Counted from the stretch's first letter, positions 44,573 through 52,695 are shown. The stretch is 64,000 nt of DNA from AP-15 sp035538335 (GCA_035538335.1 DATLKN010000051.1:1-64000); one strand, 5' to 3'. Program-made: numbers and translations. The notes: generated from the letters alone by a model not told the origin.

Positions 44573-45187
44573 TCAGCGCGAATAGTACTCGATGACGAGG
44601 TTCGGCTCCATCGGCACCGGATAGGGCACGTCGGTCGGCTTCGGCGCGCGGATGAAGCGGCCCTTCATGCGGTCGTGATCGATCTCGACGTAATCGGGGA
44701 CGTCGCGCTCGCCGGATTTGGCCGCCTCGAGCACGAGCACCATCTGCTTCGCCTTTTCCTTCAGCTCGATCGTGTCGCCGTCGCGCACCTGGCAGGAGGG
44801 GATCGTCACCCGCCTTCCGTTGACGAGCACATGCCCGTGATTGATGAGCTGGCGCGCGGCGAACGGCGTCGGCGCCAATTTCATGCGATAGACGACGGCG
44901 TCGAGCCGGCGTTCCAGCAATTCGATCAGATTGTCGCCGGTATCGCCGCGCCGCCGCACCGCCTCGGCGTAGAGGCGGCGGAACTGGCGTTCGCCGATAT
45001 TGGCGTAATAGCCCTTCAATTTCTGCTTGGCGGCGAGCTGGGTGCCGAAATCGGACGGCTTCTTGCGCCGCTGGCCGTGCTGGCCGGGGCCGTATTCGCG
45101 GCGGTTGAGCGGGCTCTTCGGCCGCCCCCACAGATTGACGCCGAGGCGGCGGTTGATCTTGTACTTGGGTTCCTGACGCTTGCTCAT
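44573..45187 (-). CDS. rpsD: 30S ribosomal protein S4
   Basis: A 204-residue S4 with the conserved N-terminus SKRQEPKYKINRRLGVNLWG, RREYGPGQHGQRRKKPSDFG and the S4 RNA-binding domain (LERRLDAVVYRMKLAPTPFA, INHGHVLVNGRRVTIPS). S4 nucleates assembly of the 30S 5' domain. Here it is monocistronic rather than within the alpha operon. ATG 45187 was chosen from the family alignment. A strong promoter at 45280-45307 gives a leader of about 86 bases containing a perfect 14-base dyad. Confidence 0.97.
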   Translation of the reverse strand: MSKRQEPKYKINRRLGVNLWGRPKSPLNRREYGPGQHGQRRKKPSDFGTQLAAKQKLKGYYANIGERQFRRLYAEAVRRRGDTGDNLIELLERRLDAVVYRMKLAPTPFAARQLINHGHVLVNGRRVTIPSCQVRDGDTIELKEKAKQMVLVLEAAKSGERDVPDYVEIDHDRMKGRFIRAPKPTDVPYPVPMEPNLVIEYYSR

Positions 45188-45243
45188 TCGTCCAGCGACC
45201 GCTTTGTTGTTGTCCCGATAGGGCCCGCGCATGGAAGCGGCCG

Positions 45244-45257
45244 GGGCGCATGCGCCC
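45244..45257. promoter_or_regulatory. Perfect dyad in the rpsD leader
   Basis: GGGCGCATGCGCCC, a 14-base perfect palindrome about 15-30 bases downstream of the predicted rpsD transcription start. It could fold into a leader hairpin or bind a protein; S4 autoregulates its own translation in other bacteria. Confidence 0.4.
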
Positions 45258-45279
45258 ACGTTCTCGGGAAAGGCCGGCG

Positions 45280-45307
45280 ACTATACGCGGCGCCACCCCA
45301 AAGTCAA
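45280..45307 (-). promoter_or_regulatory. Sigma-70 promoter of rpsD
   Basis: On the minus strand TTGACT (45302-45307, five of six) and TATAGT (45280-45285, five of six) are separated by 16 bases. This is the strongest promoter match I found in the window. Confidence 0.7.
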
Positions 45308-45342
45308 ATCGATGCCATTGGGGCGAGCTGCATTGGCGCCAG

Positions 45343-45454
45343 CGCGTGCTTCGAGACGCGCCCCCCGGGCGCCCTCAGCATGAGGATCGCCTTGATGGCA
45401 TCAAAGAAAGCCCTCATCCTGAGGCGCCTTGCGAAGCAAGGCCTCGAAGGACGC
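45343..45454. repeat. Family D dispersed-type repeat
   Basis: It begins GCTTCGAGACGCG, contains CCTCAGCATGAGG and CCTCATCCTGAGG (both near-palindromes), and ends GGCCTCGAAGGACGC. Elements with these parts are common between genes in Rhizobiales-type genomes. Only one copy is present in this window. It lies directly upstream of hicB. Confidence 0.75.
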
Positions 45455-45486
45455 AATCTGCCTATCCAGAAGCCCTATCTCCAAGA

Positions 45487-45810
45487 GTGAACGGCACGCT
45501 CGAATACAAAGGCTATATCGGAGTTGTCGAGGCGGAAGACGGCGTCTTTGTTGGCCGGATCGCCGGGCTGCGGGACGTGGTCACCTTTGAAGGAACGACG
45601 TTCGCCGAGGTCGAACAGGCGTTCCGCGACAGCATCGATGATTATCTTGCTTTCTGTGCGGTACGCGGCGAGCCCCCCGACCGCCGCTACACCGGGAACA
45701 TCCCATTGCGCGTCAGCCCGGAAGCCCACCGCCGGGCGGCGATGCGCGCCCAGGCCGAAGGAGTGAGCCTCAATCAGCGGATCGTGCGGCGGATCGAGAC
45801 CGCGACTTGA
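45487..45810 (+). CDS. hicB: HicB-family antitoxin-like protein, solitary
   Basis: A 107-residue HicB. The N-terminal partial RNase-H-like domain has LEYKGYIGVVEAEDGVFVGR and VVTFEGTTFAEVEQAFRDSI. The C-terminal ribbon-helix-helix/HicB domain has IPLRVSPEAHRRAAMRAQAE and SLNQRIVRRI. HicB normally neutralises the HicA mRNA interferase encoded next to it; no hicA is visible here. The start GTG 45487 is chosen because family members begin just before LEYKGYIG. A family D repeat occupies the upstream position. It may regulate a distant toxin or act as a plain transcription factor. Confidence 0.88.
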   Translation: MNGTLEYKGYIGVVEAEDGVFVGRIAGLRDVVTFEGTTFAEVEQAFRDSIDDYLAFCAVRGEPPDRRYTGNIPLRVSPEAHRRAAMRAQAEGVSLNQRIVRRIETAT

Positions 45811-45826
45811 GACCGGATGATTACCC

Positions 45827-47653
45827 CTATTCCGCTGCGGCGGCGGCGCGGTTCGCGCGCTTCCTGTCGTTCGGGTCGAGGAGCCGCTTGCGCAAGCGGA
45901 TCGATTTCGGCGTCACCTCGACGAGTTCATCCTCGGCGATATAGGCGATCGCCTGTTCCAGCGTCATCTGCACCGGCGGCACCAGGCGCACCGCCTCGTC
46001 CTTCGAGGTGGTGCGGATGTTGGTCAGCTGCTTGCCCTTCAGGGGATTGACGTCGAGGTCGTTGTCGCGCGCATGCGCGCCGACGATCATGCCCTGGTAG
46101 ACTTCCGTGCCGGGGATGACGAACATCTGGCCGCGCTCTTCCAGGTTCCACAGCGCGTAGGCGACGGCGGGCCCGTTCGCGGTCGAGACGAGGACGCCGT
46201 TGCGGCGGCCCTCGATCGCGCCCTTATAGGGCAGGTAGGAGTGGAACAGCCGGCTCATCACGCCCGTGCCGCTGGTGTCGGTCAGGAACTCGCCGTGATA
46301 GCCGATGAGGCCGCGGGTCGGGGCGATGAAGCCGAGCCGCAATTTGCCGCCGCCGGAGGGCCGCATCTCGGTCAATTCGGCCTTGCGGCGGGTCATCTTC
46401 TCGATGACGATGCCGGCATAGTCTTCATCGACGTCGATGATGACCTCCTCCGCCGGCTCGAGCCGGGCGCCCGTCGCGGGATCGCTCTTGAAGAGGACGC
46501 GCGGCCGCGAGATCGCCAGCTCGTAGCCCTCCCGCCGCATCGTCTCGATCAGCACGCCCAATTGCAATTCGCCGCGTCCGGCGACTTCCAGCGCGTCCTT
46601 CTCGGCGCTCTCGCCGACCCGGATCGCGACGTTGCCCTCGGCCTCGCGGAACAGCCGCTCGGCGATCATGCGCGAGGTTACTTTCGTGCCCTCGCGGCCG
46701 GCGAGCGGGCTGTCGTTGACCGAGAAGGTCATCGACAGGGTCGGCGGGTCGATCGGCGCGGCGGGCAGCGCCGCGCTCACTTCGGGGGATGCGATCGTGT
46801 CGGCGACCGTCGTCAGCTGCAGCCCGGCGACGGCGACGATGTCGCCCGCCTCGACCTCCTCGACCGCGCGCCGCTCGAGGCCGCGATAGGCGAGCAGCTT
46901 CGTCAGCCGCGCCTCCTCGACGACCCGGCCGTCGCGGCCGAGAGAGCGCACCGGCATGTTGACGCGCGCGATCCCCGAATGGACGCGGCCGGTGAGGACG
47001 CGCCCGAGATAGGGGTCGTAATCGAGCGTCGTCGCCAGCATCGCGAAGGGCGCCGCGGGATCGGCCTGCGGCCCGGGCACGTGGCTGAGGATCAGCTCGA
47101 AGAGCGGCGCCAGATCGCGGCGCTGATCGTCGAGGCGCTTTACCGCCCAGCCTTGCCGGCCGGAAGCGAAGAGCGTCGGGAAGTCGAGCTGCTCCTCGCT
47201 CGCCTCGAGCGCGGCGAAGAGGTCGAAGATCTCGCTGTGAACCTCGTCCACCCGCGCGTCGGGACGGTCGATCTTGTTGATGATGACGATCGGCTTCAAC
47301 CCCTGGCGCAAGGCCTTCCCGACGACAAATTTGGTCTGCGGCAGCGGCCCCTCGGCGGCGTCGACCAGCACGAGCGCGCCGTCCACCATCGTCAGGATGC
47401 GCTCGACCTCGCCGCCGAAATCGGCGTGCCCGGGCGTGTCGACGATGTTGACGCGCACCCCGCGCCAGGTGACGGAGGTGCATTTCGCGAGAATCGTGAT
47501 GCCGCGCTCGCGCTCGAGCTCGTTCGAATCGAGCGCCCGCTCCGCGACCTGCTGGTTGGCGCGGAACGTGCCGCTCTGCCGCAGCATCGCATCGACGAGC
47601 GTCGTCTTGCCGTGGTCGACATGCGCGATGATCGCGATGTTGCGGAATTGCAT
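45827..47653 (-). CDS. typA: Translational GTPase TypA/BipA
   Basis: A 608-residue translation-factor GTPase. G1 AHVDHGKT is at 10-17, the switch region is ERERGITILAK, G3 DTPGH and G4 NKID. An EF-Tu-like domain II follows, then EF-G-like domains III and V and the TypA-specific C-terminal domain (APTRGLIGYHGEFLTDTSG, NPLKGKQLTNIRTTSKDEAV). BipA binds 70S ribosomes and assists 50S assembly and growth at low temperature or under stress. ATG 47653 is the conserved start (MQFRNIAI). Confidence 0.97.
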   Translation of the reverse strand: MQFRNIAIIAHVDHGKTTLVDAMLRQSGTFRANQQVAERALDSNELERERGITILAKCTSVTWRGVRVNIVDTPGHADFGGEVERILTMVDGALVLVDAAEGPLPQTKFVVGKALRQGLKPIVIINKIDRPDARVDEVHSEIFDLFAALEASEEQLDFPTLFASGRQGWAVKRLDDQRRDLAPLFELILSHVPGPQADPAAPFAMLATTLDYDPYLGRVLTGRVHSGIARVNMPVRSLGRDGRVVEEARLTKLLAYRGLERRAVEEVEAGDIVAVAGLQLTTVADTIASPEVSAALPAAPIDPPTLSMTFSVNDSPLAGREGTKVTSRMIAERLFREAEGNVAIRVGESAEKDALEVAGRGELQLGVLIETMRREGYELAISRPRVLFKSDPATGARLEPAEEVIIDVDEDYAGIVIEKMTRRKAELTEMRPSGGGKLRLGFIAPTRGLIGYHGEFLTDTSGTGVMSRLFHSYLPYKGAIEGRRNGVLVSTANGPAVAYALWNLEERGQMFVIPGTEVYQGMIVGAHARDNDLDVNPLKGKQLTNIRTTSKDEAVRLVPPVQMTLEQAIAYIAEDELVEVTPKSIRLRKRLLDPNDRKRANRAAAAAE

Positions 47654-47686
47654 GAGCTTAGATAACCCTCGAACCTCAAAGATTTC

Positions 47687-47764
47687 GTCGCCCCCGCGCA
47701 AGCGGGAGTCCAGGGCAGGCGACGGCAATTCGGGGCCCCGGGTTCCCGCTTTCGCGGAAATGAC
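47687..47764. repeat. Family A-like palindromic repeat pair, copy 5 (diverged)
   Basis: The left half (47687-47712) has CCCGCGCAAGCGGG; the right half (to 47764) has the diverged CCCGCTTTCGCGG followed by AAATGAC. The arrangement matches family A but the core sequence differs. It lies between typA and the PfkB kinase gene. Confidence 0.65.
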
Positions 47765-47789
47765 GCGAAACGATCGGCTTACCAGCCTT

Positions 47790-48782
47790 TCAGGCGAGCC
47801 CCGATTCCTGCAACAGCCGCGCAAGATCGGTCTCGGGCCGCGCCCCCATGTGGCTGATGATCTCGGCGGCGCACAGGCTGCCGACCCGTCCGCAGATGGG
47901 CAGCGGCAGGCCGCGGGTCAAGCCGTAGAGAAAGCCCGCCGCGTAGAGATCGCCCGCCCCGGTCGTGTCGACGACGCGCGCGACCGGCGCCGCCGCGATC
48001 CTGTGCGCCTCGCCGCGGCCGAGGACGAGGCTGCCTGCGGCGCTCCTCGTCAGCGCCGCGATCTCGACATGCCCGCGCACGTGCGCGGCGGCATCGTCGA
48101 AATCATCCGTCTCGTAGAGCGAGCAGATTTCCGCCTCGTTGGCGAAGAGGATGTCGATCTCGCCCTCGACGAGGCGGCGGAACTGGGCGCGGTGGCGATC
48201 GACGCAGAACGGGTCGGACAGCGACAGCGCCACCTTGCGCCCGGCGCCGTGGGCGATCGCGGCGGCGCGGCGAAAGGCCGCCTGCGCCAAGGGCGGATCG
48301 AACAGATAGCCTTCGAGATAGGTCACCGCGGCGGCGGCGACCGGCTCGGGGTCGATGTCGCCGGGCCCGAGTTCGGCGCAGGCGCCGAGATAGGTCCCCA
48401 TCGTGCGCTGCCCGTCGGGCGTGACGACGATCAGGCAGCGCGCCGTCGCCGGCCCGTCGGCGGCGGAGGGCGTGTCGAAGCGCACCCCGATCGCGGTGAT
48501 GTCGTGGCGGTAGACCTCGCCGAGGAGGTCGTCGCGCACCTTGCCGATAAAGGCGCCGCTGCCGCCCAAGGAAGCCAGCCCCGCGAGGGTGTTGCCGGCC
48601 GACCCGCCTGAGGCTTCGATCGCGGGGCCCATTTTTTGATACAGCGCCTCGGCGCGGGCCGCGTCGATCAGCGTCATCGCGCCTTTCGCAAGGCCTTCGC
48701 CGGCGATGAACGCCTCGTCGGCATGCGCGATCACATCGACGATGGCGTTGCCGATGCCGACCACGTCGATGTCTGCGTTCAC
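47790..48782 (-). CDS. PfkB-family kinase, adenosine kinase-like
   Basis: A 330-residue ribokinase-fold enzyme. N-terminal VVGIGNAIVDVIAHADEAFI, the substrate motif SGGSAGNTLAGLASLGG, NEAEICSLYETDD and the PfkB signature DTTGAGDLYAAGFLYGL with catalytic Asp are clear. The N-terminal pattern is typical of the alphaproteobacterial adenosine kinase group, which makes AMP from adenosine; other nucleoside or sugar substrates cannot be excluded. The start GTG 48782 has GGAAGGA at good spacing. A 31-base perfect dyad lies 63-93 bases upstream. Confidence 0.88.
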   Translation of the reverse strand: MNADIDVVGIGNAIVDVIAHADEAFIAGEGLAKGAMTLIDAARAEALYQKMGPAIEASGGSAGNTLAGLASLGGSGAFIGKVRDDLLGEVYRHDITAIGVRFDTPSAADGPATARCLIVVTPDGQRTMGTYLGACAELGPGDIDPEPVAAAAVTYLEGYLFDPPLAQAAFRRAAAIAHGAGRKVALSLSDPFCVDRHRAQFRRLVEGEIDILFANEAEICSLYETDDFDDAAAHVRGHVEIAALTRSAAGSLVLGRGEAHRIAAAPVARVVDTTGAGDLYAAGFLYGLTRGLPLPICGRVGSLCAAEIISHMGARPETDLARLLQESGLA

Positions 48783-48844
48783 GGCGGAAATCCTTCCAGG
48801 ACGCGCGAGGGCGCGCAGTATACGGACGATTGCCGTCCCGGCAA

Positions 48845-48875
48845 GCGCCGGCGCCGGAACTTCCGGCGCCGGCGC
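48845..48875. promoter_or_regulatory. Perfect 31-base dyad upstream of the PfkB kinase gene
   Basis: Arms GCGCCGGCGCCGGAA (48845-48859) and TTCCGGCGCCGGCGC (48861-48875) are perfectly complementary around one central base, allowing a 13-bp stem with a 5-base loop. It may be a terminator, attenuator or protein-binding site. Confidence 0.5.
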
Positions 48876-48944
48876 AGCGTTTCGCGGCGCGGGGATGAAT
48901 CTTCTTCTTTTCCTTGGCTCGAACGGATATCTTTTCCGCAGGGA

Positions 48945-48958
48945 GCTTTTCGAAAAGC
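48945..48958. promoter_or_regulatory. Perfect 14-base dyad in the kinase/bactofilin divergent region
   Basis: GCTTTTCGAAAAGC, a perfect AT-rich palindrome resembling a dimeric regulator site. Confidence 0.4.
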
Positions 48959-49249
48959 AGCGTCGCGGCGGCTCGGTGGAGGGCGGCGCGGCGGGTACGC
49001 AGTCGTTCGGGGGTCTTGTGTCTTTTGCCGGCGTGGTGACGGCGGGGCTGTTTCCCGTGCCTCGGGTCGATCTGATCGTGCCGACCGTCGCCACCGCCTT
49101 CATGGCGCATCTTTTCGCGGGGCCGCCGCGCGCCGAAACCGATCCCTCGGCACCCCCAACGGGTCAGCCGAAGGCCCGTCCGTCAACCATGTCGACCGGG
49201 TGTCCAATCCATGTTCAGCCGAAAGCGAACCGAGACAGAGGACCGTAAA

Positions 49250-49834
49250 ATGGCAGATGCGTCTGACGATCTGGGCATCCCGATGAAGCCGGCGCGGCCT
49301 ACCGGGCCGCCGGCCGCCCCGCCGCCCTCGGGCCGCGCGCCGGTGATGCCGCCGCGCGCCCCGGATCTGTCCCGGCCGGCCGAGATGAACCGGCCGCCCG
49401 AGGCGATCCGCCGCCCGACCGATCTCGCGGGCCAGCCACGGCGCAGCGACGACGATGTCCGCAAGCTGATCGTCGGCCGCGAGATCCGGCTCGCCGGCGA
49501 GATCACCTCCTGCGACAAGCTGATCGTCGAGGGCAGCGTCGAGGCCAATCTCGCCAATTGCCGCGATGTCGAAATTGCCGAATCGGGCCTCTTCAAGGGC
49601 TCCGCCGCAATCGAAGAGGCCGAGATCCGCGGCCGTTTCGAGGGCAATCTGGTAGTGCGCAAGCGGCTGATGATAAAGTCGAGCGGACGGATCTCCGGGA
49701 CCATCCGCTACGGCGAGATCGAGATCGAGCGCGGCGGGCAGATTTCCGGCGACATCCAGGCGCAGGCAATGTCCGAAGGCGAACTCAGCCTGGACGTGCC
49801 GAGCGCCCGCGCGGCGGTCGGCTCGGGCGAGTAG
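49250..49834 (+). CDS. Bactofilin (polymer-forming cytoskeletal protein)
   Basis: A 194-residue protein. A Pro/Arg-rich disordered N-terminus (about 1-70) is followed by a bactofilin beta-helix with short repeating turns: GREIRLAGEITSCDKLIVEG, SVEANLANCRDVEIAESGLF, AEIRGRFEGNLVVRKRL and SSGRISGTIRYGEIEIERGG. Bactofilins polymerise without nucleotide and scaffold cell-wall enzymes or polar structures. ATG 49250 has AGAGGA eight bases upstream. An in-frame ATG at 49211 would add MFSRKRTETEDRK, which resembles bactofilin membrane-targeting tips, so it remains possible. The 3' end overlaps nth by 50 bases. Confidence 0.88.
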   Translation: MADASDDLGIPMKPARPTGPPAAPPPSGRAPVMPPRAPDLSRPAEMNRPPEAIRRPTDLAGQPRRSDDDVRKLIVGREIRLAGEITSCDKLIVEGSVEANLANCRDVEIAESGLFKGSAAIEEAEIRGRFEGNLVVRKRLMIKSSGRISGTIRYGEIEIERGGQISGDIQAQAMSEGELSLDVPSARAAVGSGE

Positions 49835-50495
49835 TCGCGCCCGACCCGGCCGGTTCGCCGGGCTTGGCCGGATAGCGGCACAGATCGGCGACGACGCAGA
49901 CCTCGCAATTCGGCCGGCGCGCCTGGCAGACATAGCGGCCGTGCAGAATGAGCCAATGATGCGCGTGCCGCTTGTAGGCCGCGGGCGTCGCTTTTTCGAG
50001 GCCGCGCTCGACCTCGAGCGGGGTCTTGCCCGGCGCCAGGCCGGTGCGGTTGCCGACCCGGAAGATATGCGTGTCGACGGCGATCGTCGGCTCGTCGAAG
50101 GCGACGTTGAGAACGACGTTCGCGGTCTTGCGGCCGACGCCGGGCAAGGCCTCGAGCGCGTCGCGGCCGCGCGGCACGGCGCCGCCGTGGCGCTCGACCA
50201 GCGCCCGCGACAGCTCGACGATATTGTGCGCCTTGGTGCGGTAGAGCCCAATCGTGCGAATAAGCTCGCGAACCCGCTCTTCGCCGAGCGCGAGCATCTT
50301 CTGCGGCGTGTCGGCGAGCGCGAAGAGGGCCGGGGTGGCCTTGTTGACGCCGGCGTCGGTCGCCTGCGCCGACAGCACGACGGCGACGAGCAAGGTGAAC
50401 GGATCCTGGTGGCCGAGTTCCGTCGTCGGCGCCGGCCGCTGCGCCGCGAGCCGCCGGTAGAACTCTGCGACTTCGCGTTTCGAAAACGGCCGCAT
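49785..50495 (-). CDS. nth: Endonuclease III
   Basis: A 236-residue DNA glycosylase/AP lyase of base excision repair, removing oxidised pyrimidines. The helix-hairpin-helix has catalytic Lys123 (LPGVGRKTANVVL), and Asp141 is in IAVDTHIFRV. The [4Fe-4S] loop has the right spacing, C-x6-C-x2-C-x5-C (CQARRPNCEVCVVADLC). A basic, Pro/Arg-rich tail of about 20 residues is not conserved and lies in the 50-base overlap with the convergent bactofilin gene. Confidence 0.95.
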   Translation of the reverse strand: MRPFSKREVAEFYRRLAAQRPAPTTELGHQDPFTLLVAVVLSAQATDAGVNKATPALFALADTPQKMLALGEERVRELIRTIGLYRTKAHNIVELSRALVERHGGAVPRGRDALEALPGVGRKTANVVLNVAFDEPTIAVDTHIFRVGNRTGLAPGKTPLEVERGLEKATPAAYKRHAHHWLILHGRYVCQARRPNCEVCVVADLCRYPAKPGEPAGSGATTRPSRPPRGRSARPG

Positions 50496-50592
50496 CAGCC
50501 GATCTTAGGACGCGGAACCGCCGAGGACAAAGGGCGTTGCGCAGCGTTCAACCTTTACTGAAGGACGCCACCGCCGCTACAGTCCGCGACCG

Positions 50593-51105
50593 ATGACCGC
50601 AAGCCTCGTCTGCGCCGATCCGCCGCCCTTCTTCGAGCGCGTGCTGCTGCCGCACCGCAGCCTGCCGCCGCGCGGCTTTCACGTGCTGATGGCCATCCTC
50701 GCGCTCGTCAGCCTCGCCGTCGGCATCGCTTTCGTCTCGATCGGCGCCTGGCCGATCTGCGGCTTCTTCGGCCTCGATGTCGGGCTCGTCTATCTGGCGT
50801 TCCGACTCAACTACCGTGCCGCCCGCCAGCGCGAGACGCTGCGCCTCGGCGCGGACAGCTTCACCGTCGAGCGCATCGGCATCCGCGGCGACTGCCGATT
50901 ATGGCGGTTTCAGCCGTTCTGGCTGCGGGTCGTCCTCGAAGAGCGGACCGACCATTCGAACCGCCTTTTGCTCGCCTCGCACGGGCGCTCGCTGGTGATC
51001 GGCGACTTCGTGCCGCCGCCGGCGCGGCGCGAGCTGGCGGGAAGCCTGCGCGAGGCGCTGGGGCGCTGGCGCGAGGCGTTGAACCCGGCCACCTTCCGCA
51101 ACTGA
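50593..51105 (+). CDS. DUF2244 membrane protein
   Basis: A 170-residue protein with two transmembrane segments (about 30-50 and 54-72). The soluble part has LRLGADSFTVERI, the WRFQPFWLRV element and SHGRSLVIGDFVPPPARREL, characteristic of DUF2244. The family is common in alphaproteobacteria and sometimes sits near cytochrome oxidase genes, but its function is unknown. It diverges from nth and is followed within three bases by a family B hairpin. Confidence 0.87.
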   Translation: MTASLVCADPPPFFERVLLPHRSLPPRGFHVLMAILALVSLAVGIAFVSIGAWPICGFFGLDVGLVYLAFRLNYRAARQRETLRLGADSFTVERIGIRGDCRLWRFQPFWLRVVLEERTDHSNRLLLASHGRSLVIGDFVPPPARRELAGSLREALGRWREALNPATFRN

Positions 51106-51107
51106 GT

Positions 51108-51178
51108 GTCATTGCGAGCGAAGCGAAGTAATCCCGGGTCTGCAAGATTGCTTCGTCGCTGTGGCTCCTCGCAATGAC
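51108..51178. repeat. Family B hairpin repeat, copy 3
   Basis: Perfect outer arms GTCATTGCGAG and CTCGCAATGAC, with a slightly diverged inner arm (GAAGTAATC/GATTGCTTC). It starts two bases after the stop of the DUF2244 gene and lies before the convergent GFA gene. Confidence 0.92.
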
Positions 51179-51299
51179 GTGCGGCTGATCAGAGCCCCAA
51201 CACGTCGCGAGGCGTTGAACCCGGCCAGCCGTCCCCGACTGACCGCGCCTCAAATGCAACGCGATCAGGGGTAGCGGGCCGGTTTTCTTCCGACAGCGA

Positions 51300-51740
51300 T
51301 CAGGTCCGGCTCGGCAGCTTCTCGTGTTGCGGCAAGCCGTCCGCGATCTCGAACCAAGAGGCCCGTTCGGCGACGAAGACGTGCTCCGCCGGACGGACGC
51401 CCGGATCGTCGTCCAGGATACCAAGCGGCACGCCGAATTCGGCTATCGCGCCAGGGTTGTTGGCGAGATGACGGTAGTTCGGACCGGCTCGATTGACGAT
51501 AGGGGAGCCGCAGTTTCCACAGAAACCGCGGCGGAATCCGGGCGAGGATTCAAAGTACTTCACCAACTCCTCTCCCTGCAGCCACTTGAAGTCGGCGATC
51601 CGGACTCGCGCGCGGCTGCGGAATGCGGCGCCATGCTGCTTGCGGCATTGCGCGCAATGGCAGTTGAGGGGCTTGGCGAGCGGCCCGGCGATCTCGAATT
51701 TGACGCCGCCGCACAGGCAGCTCCCGCGCACTCCGGGCAT
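51300..51740 (-). CDS. GFA-family zinc protein, second copy
   Basis: A 146-residue GFA-fold protein. The cysteines are complete: Cys8 and Cys10 (GSCLCGG), Cys27, Cys29 and Cys32 (CHCAQC), and Cys74 and Cys77 (FCGNCGS). It is only distantly similar to the GFA protein at 1016. The AEHVFVAERASWFEI end is typical of the formaldehyde-activating subgroup. The gene stands alone, 25 bases upstream of the end of dapB. Confidence 0.87.
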   Translation of the reverse strand: MPGVRGSCLCGGVKFEIAGPLAKPLNCHCAQCRKQHGAAFRSRARVRIADFKWLQGEELVKYFESSPGFRRGFCGNCGSPIVNRAGPNYRHLANNPGAIAEFGVPLGILDDDPGVRPAEHVFVAERASWFEIADGLPQHEKLPSRT

Positions 51741-51765
51741 CCGCCCCTCCCCGACCGGCCGCGCC

Positions 51766-52572
51766 TCAGAGCCCCAGCACGTCGCGCAGGCTGTAGAGCC
51801 CGGCCGGCTGGCCGACCACCCAGCGGGCGGCGCGCACCGCGCCCTTCGCGTAGATCGCGCGCGTCGTCGCGCGGTGCACGATTTCGAGGCGCTCGCCGAT
51901 CCCGGCGAAGATCACGTGATGGTCGCCCGTCGCATCGCCGCCGCGCAAGGCGGCAAAGCCGATGTCGCCCATCTTGCGCGGACCGGTGATGCCGTCGCGG
52001 GCGCGCTGCGCGACCTCGTCGAGTTTGACGCCGCGGCCGTCGGCGACCGCCTCGCCAAGCGCCAGCGCGGTGCCCGAGGGTGCGTCGACCTTGCCGCGAT
52101 GGTGCATCTCGACGATCTCGACATCCCATTCGGGCCCCAGCCGCTGCGCGATCTCCTTGACCACCCCCAGCAGCACGTTGATCCCGAGGCTCATATTGGG
52201 CGCCCAGACGATCGGCACGCGGCGCGCCGCGTCCCGCACCGCCTCGCCTTCCAACGCCGACAGCCCCGTCGTGCCGATCACCATCGCCTTGCCGAGATCG
52301 GCGGCGAGCCCGGCATGCGCCGCGGTCGCGGCGGGCGAGGTAAACTCGATCACGACATCGCTGTCGCGGATCAGCTTTTCGACCGCCTCGCCGACCGGGA
52401 TGCCGATGCGGCCGATCGCGGCCAACTCGCCGATGTCCTGGTTTACGTAACGGCTGCCCGGCGCCTCGCTGCCGCCGGCCACCGCGCAGCCCTCGGCGCC
52501 GGCAATCTCGGCGACCAGCATGCGGCCCATGCGGCCGCCGCAGCCGACGACACCAATTCGCGTCCCAGCCAT
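51766..52572 (-). CDS. dapB: 4-hydroxy-tetrahydrodipicolinate reductase
   Basis: A 268-residue NAD(P)H-dependent reductase of lysine and diaminopimelate synthesis. The dinucleotide site GVVGCGGRMGR is at 7-17, VVIEFTSPAATAAHA follows, and the catalytic His/Lys segment is HHRGKVDAPSGTAL. The C-terminal tetramerisation region includes GLYSLRDVLGL. DapB makes a cell-wall precursor; murJ, which flips the finished lipid II, is divergently transcribed 123 bases away. Confidence 0.96.
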   Translation of the reverse strand: MAGTRIGVVGCGGRMGRMLVAEIAGAEGCAVAGGSEAPGSRYVNQDIGELAAIGRIGIPVGEAVEKLIRDSDVVIEFTSPAATAAHAGLAADLGKAMVIGTTGLSALEGEAVRDAARRVPIVWAPNMSLGINVLLGVVKEIAQRLGPEWDVEIVEMHHRGKVDAPSGTALALGEAVADGRGVKLDEVAQRARDGITGPRKMGDIGFAALRGGDATGDHHVIFAGIGERLEIVHRATTRAIYAKGAVRAARWVVGQPAGLYSLRDVLGL

Positions 52573-52695
52573 GCCTGCCTCCGATTTATTTGCCGTCGGG
52601 ACGGTCGCCCATCGCCCGGCAAAACACAAGCGGGCGCGCGCCGGCGGCGCAGAGCGCGGTTTTCCCGACCGGCGTTTTCCTCTACACGAGGCGGC

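Larger units (their letters stand above)
45188..45486. other. 299-base region upstream of rpsD and hicB
   Basis: This region contains the rpsD promoter and leader (minus strand) on the left and a family D repeat on the right, immediately before the solitary hicB gene. No ORF is supported. Confidence 0.6.
48783..49249. other. 467-base divergent intergenic region with two perfect dyads
   Basis: Located between the minus-strand kinase gene and the plus-strand bactofilin gene. Both strands have open frames here, but their codon use is not gene-like and no family is recognisable. It contains a 31-base GC-rich dyad (48845-48875), an A/T-rich dyad (48945-48958) and a polypyrimidine stretch CTTCTTCTTTTCC between them. 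Confidence 0.55.

Noticed and set aside
45250..45486. Upstream extension of hicB to an ATG at 45250
   Set aside because: The added residues are encoded by the family D repeat and the rpsD promoter region and do not match HicB proteins, which begin just before LEYKGYIG.
48897..49248. Plus-strand frame starting MNLLLFLGSNGYLFRR before bactofilin
   Set aside because: Codon third positions are low in G/C at its start, no family is recognisable, and it overlaps the bactofilin start in another frame. Opposite-strand frames here are no better.
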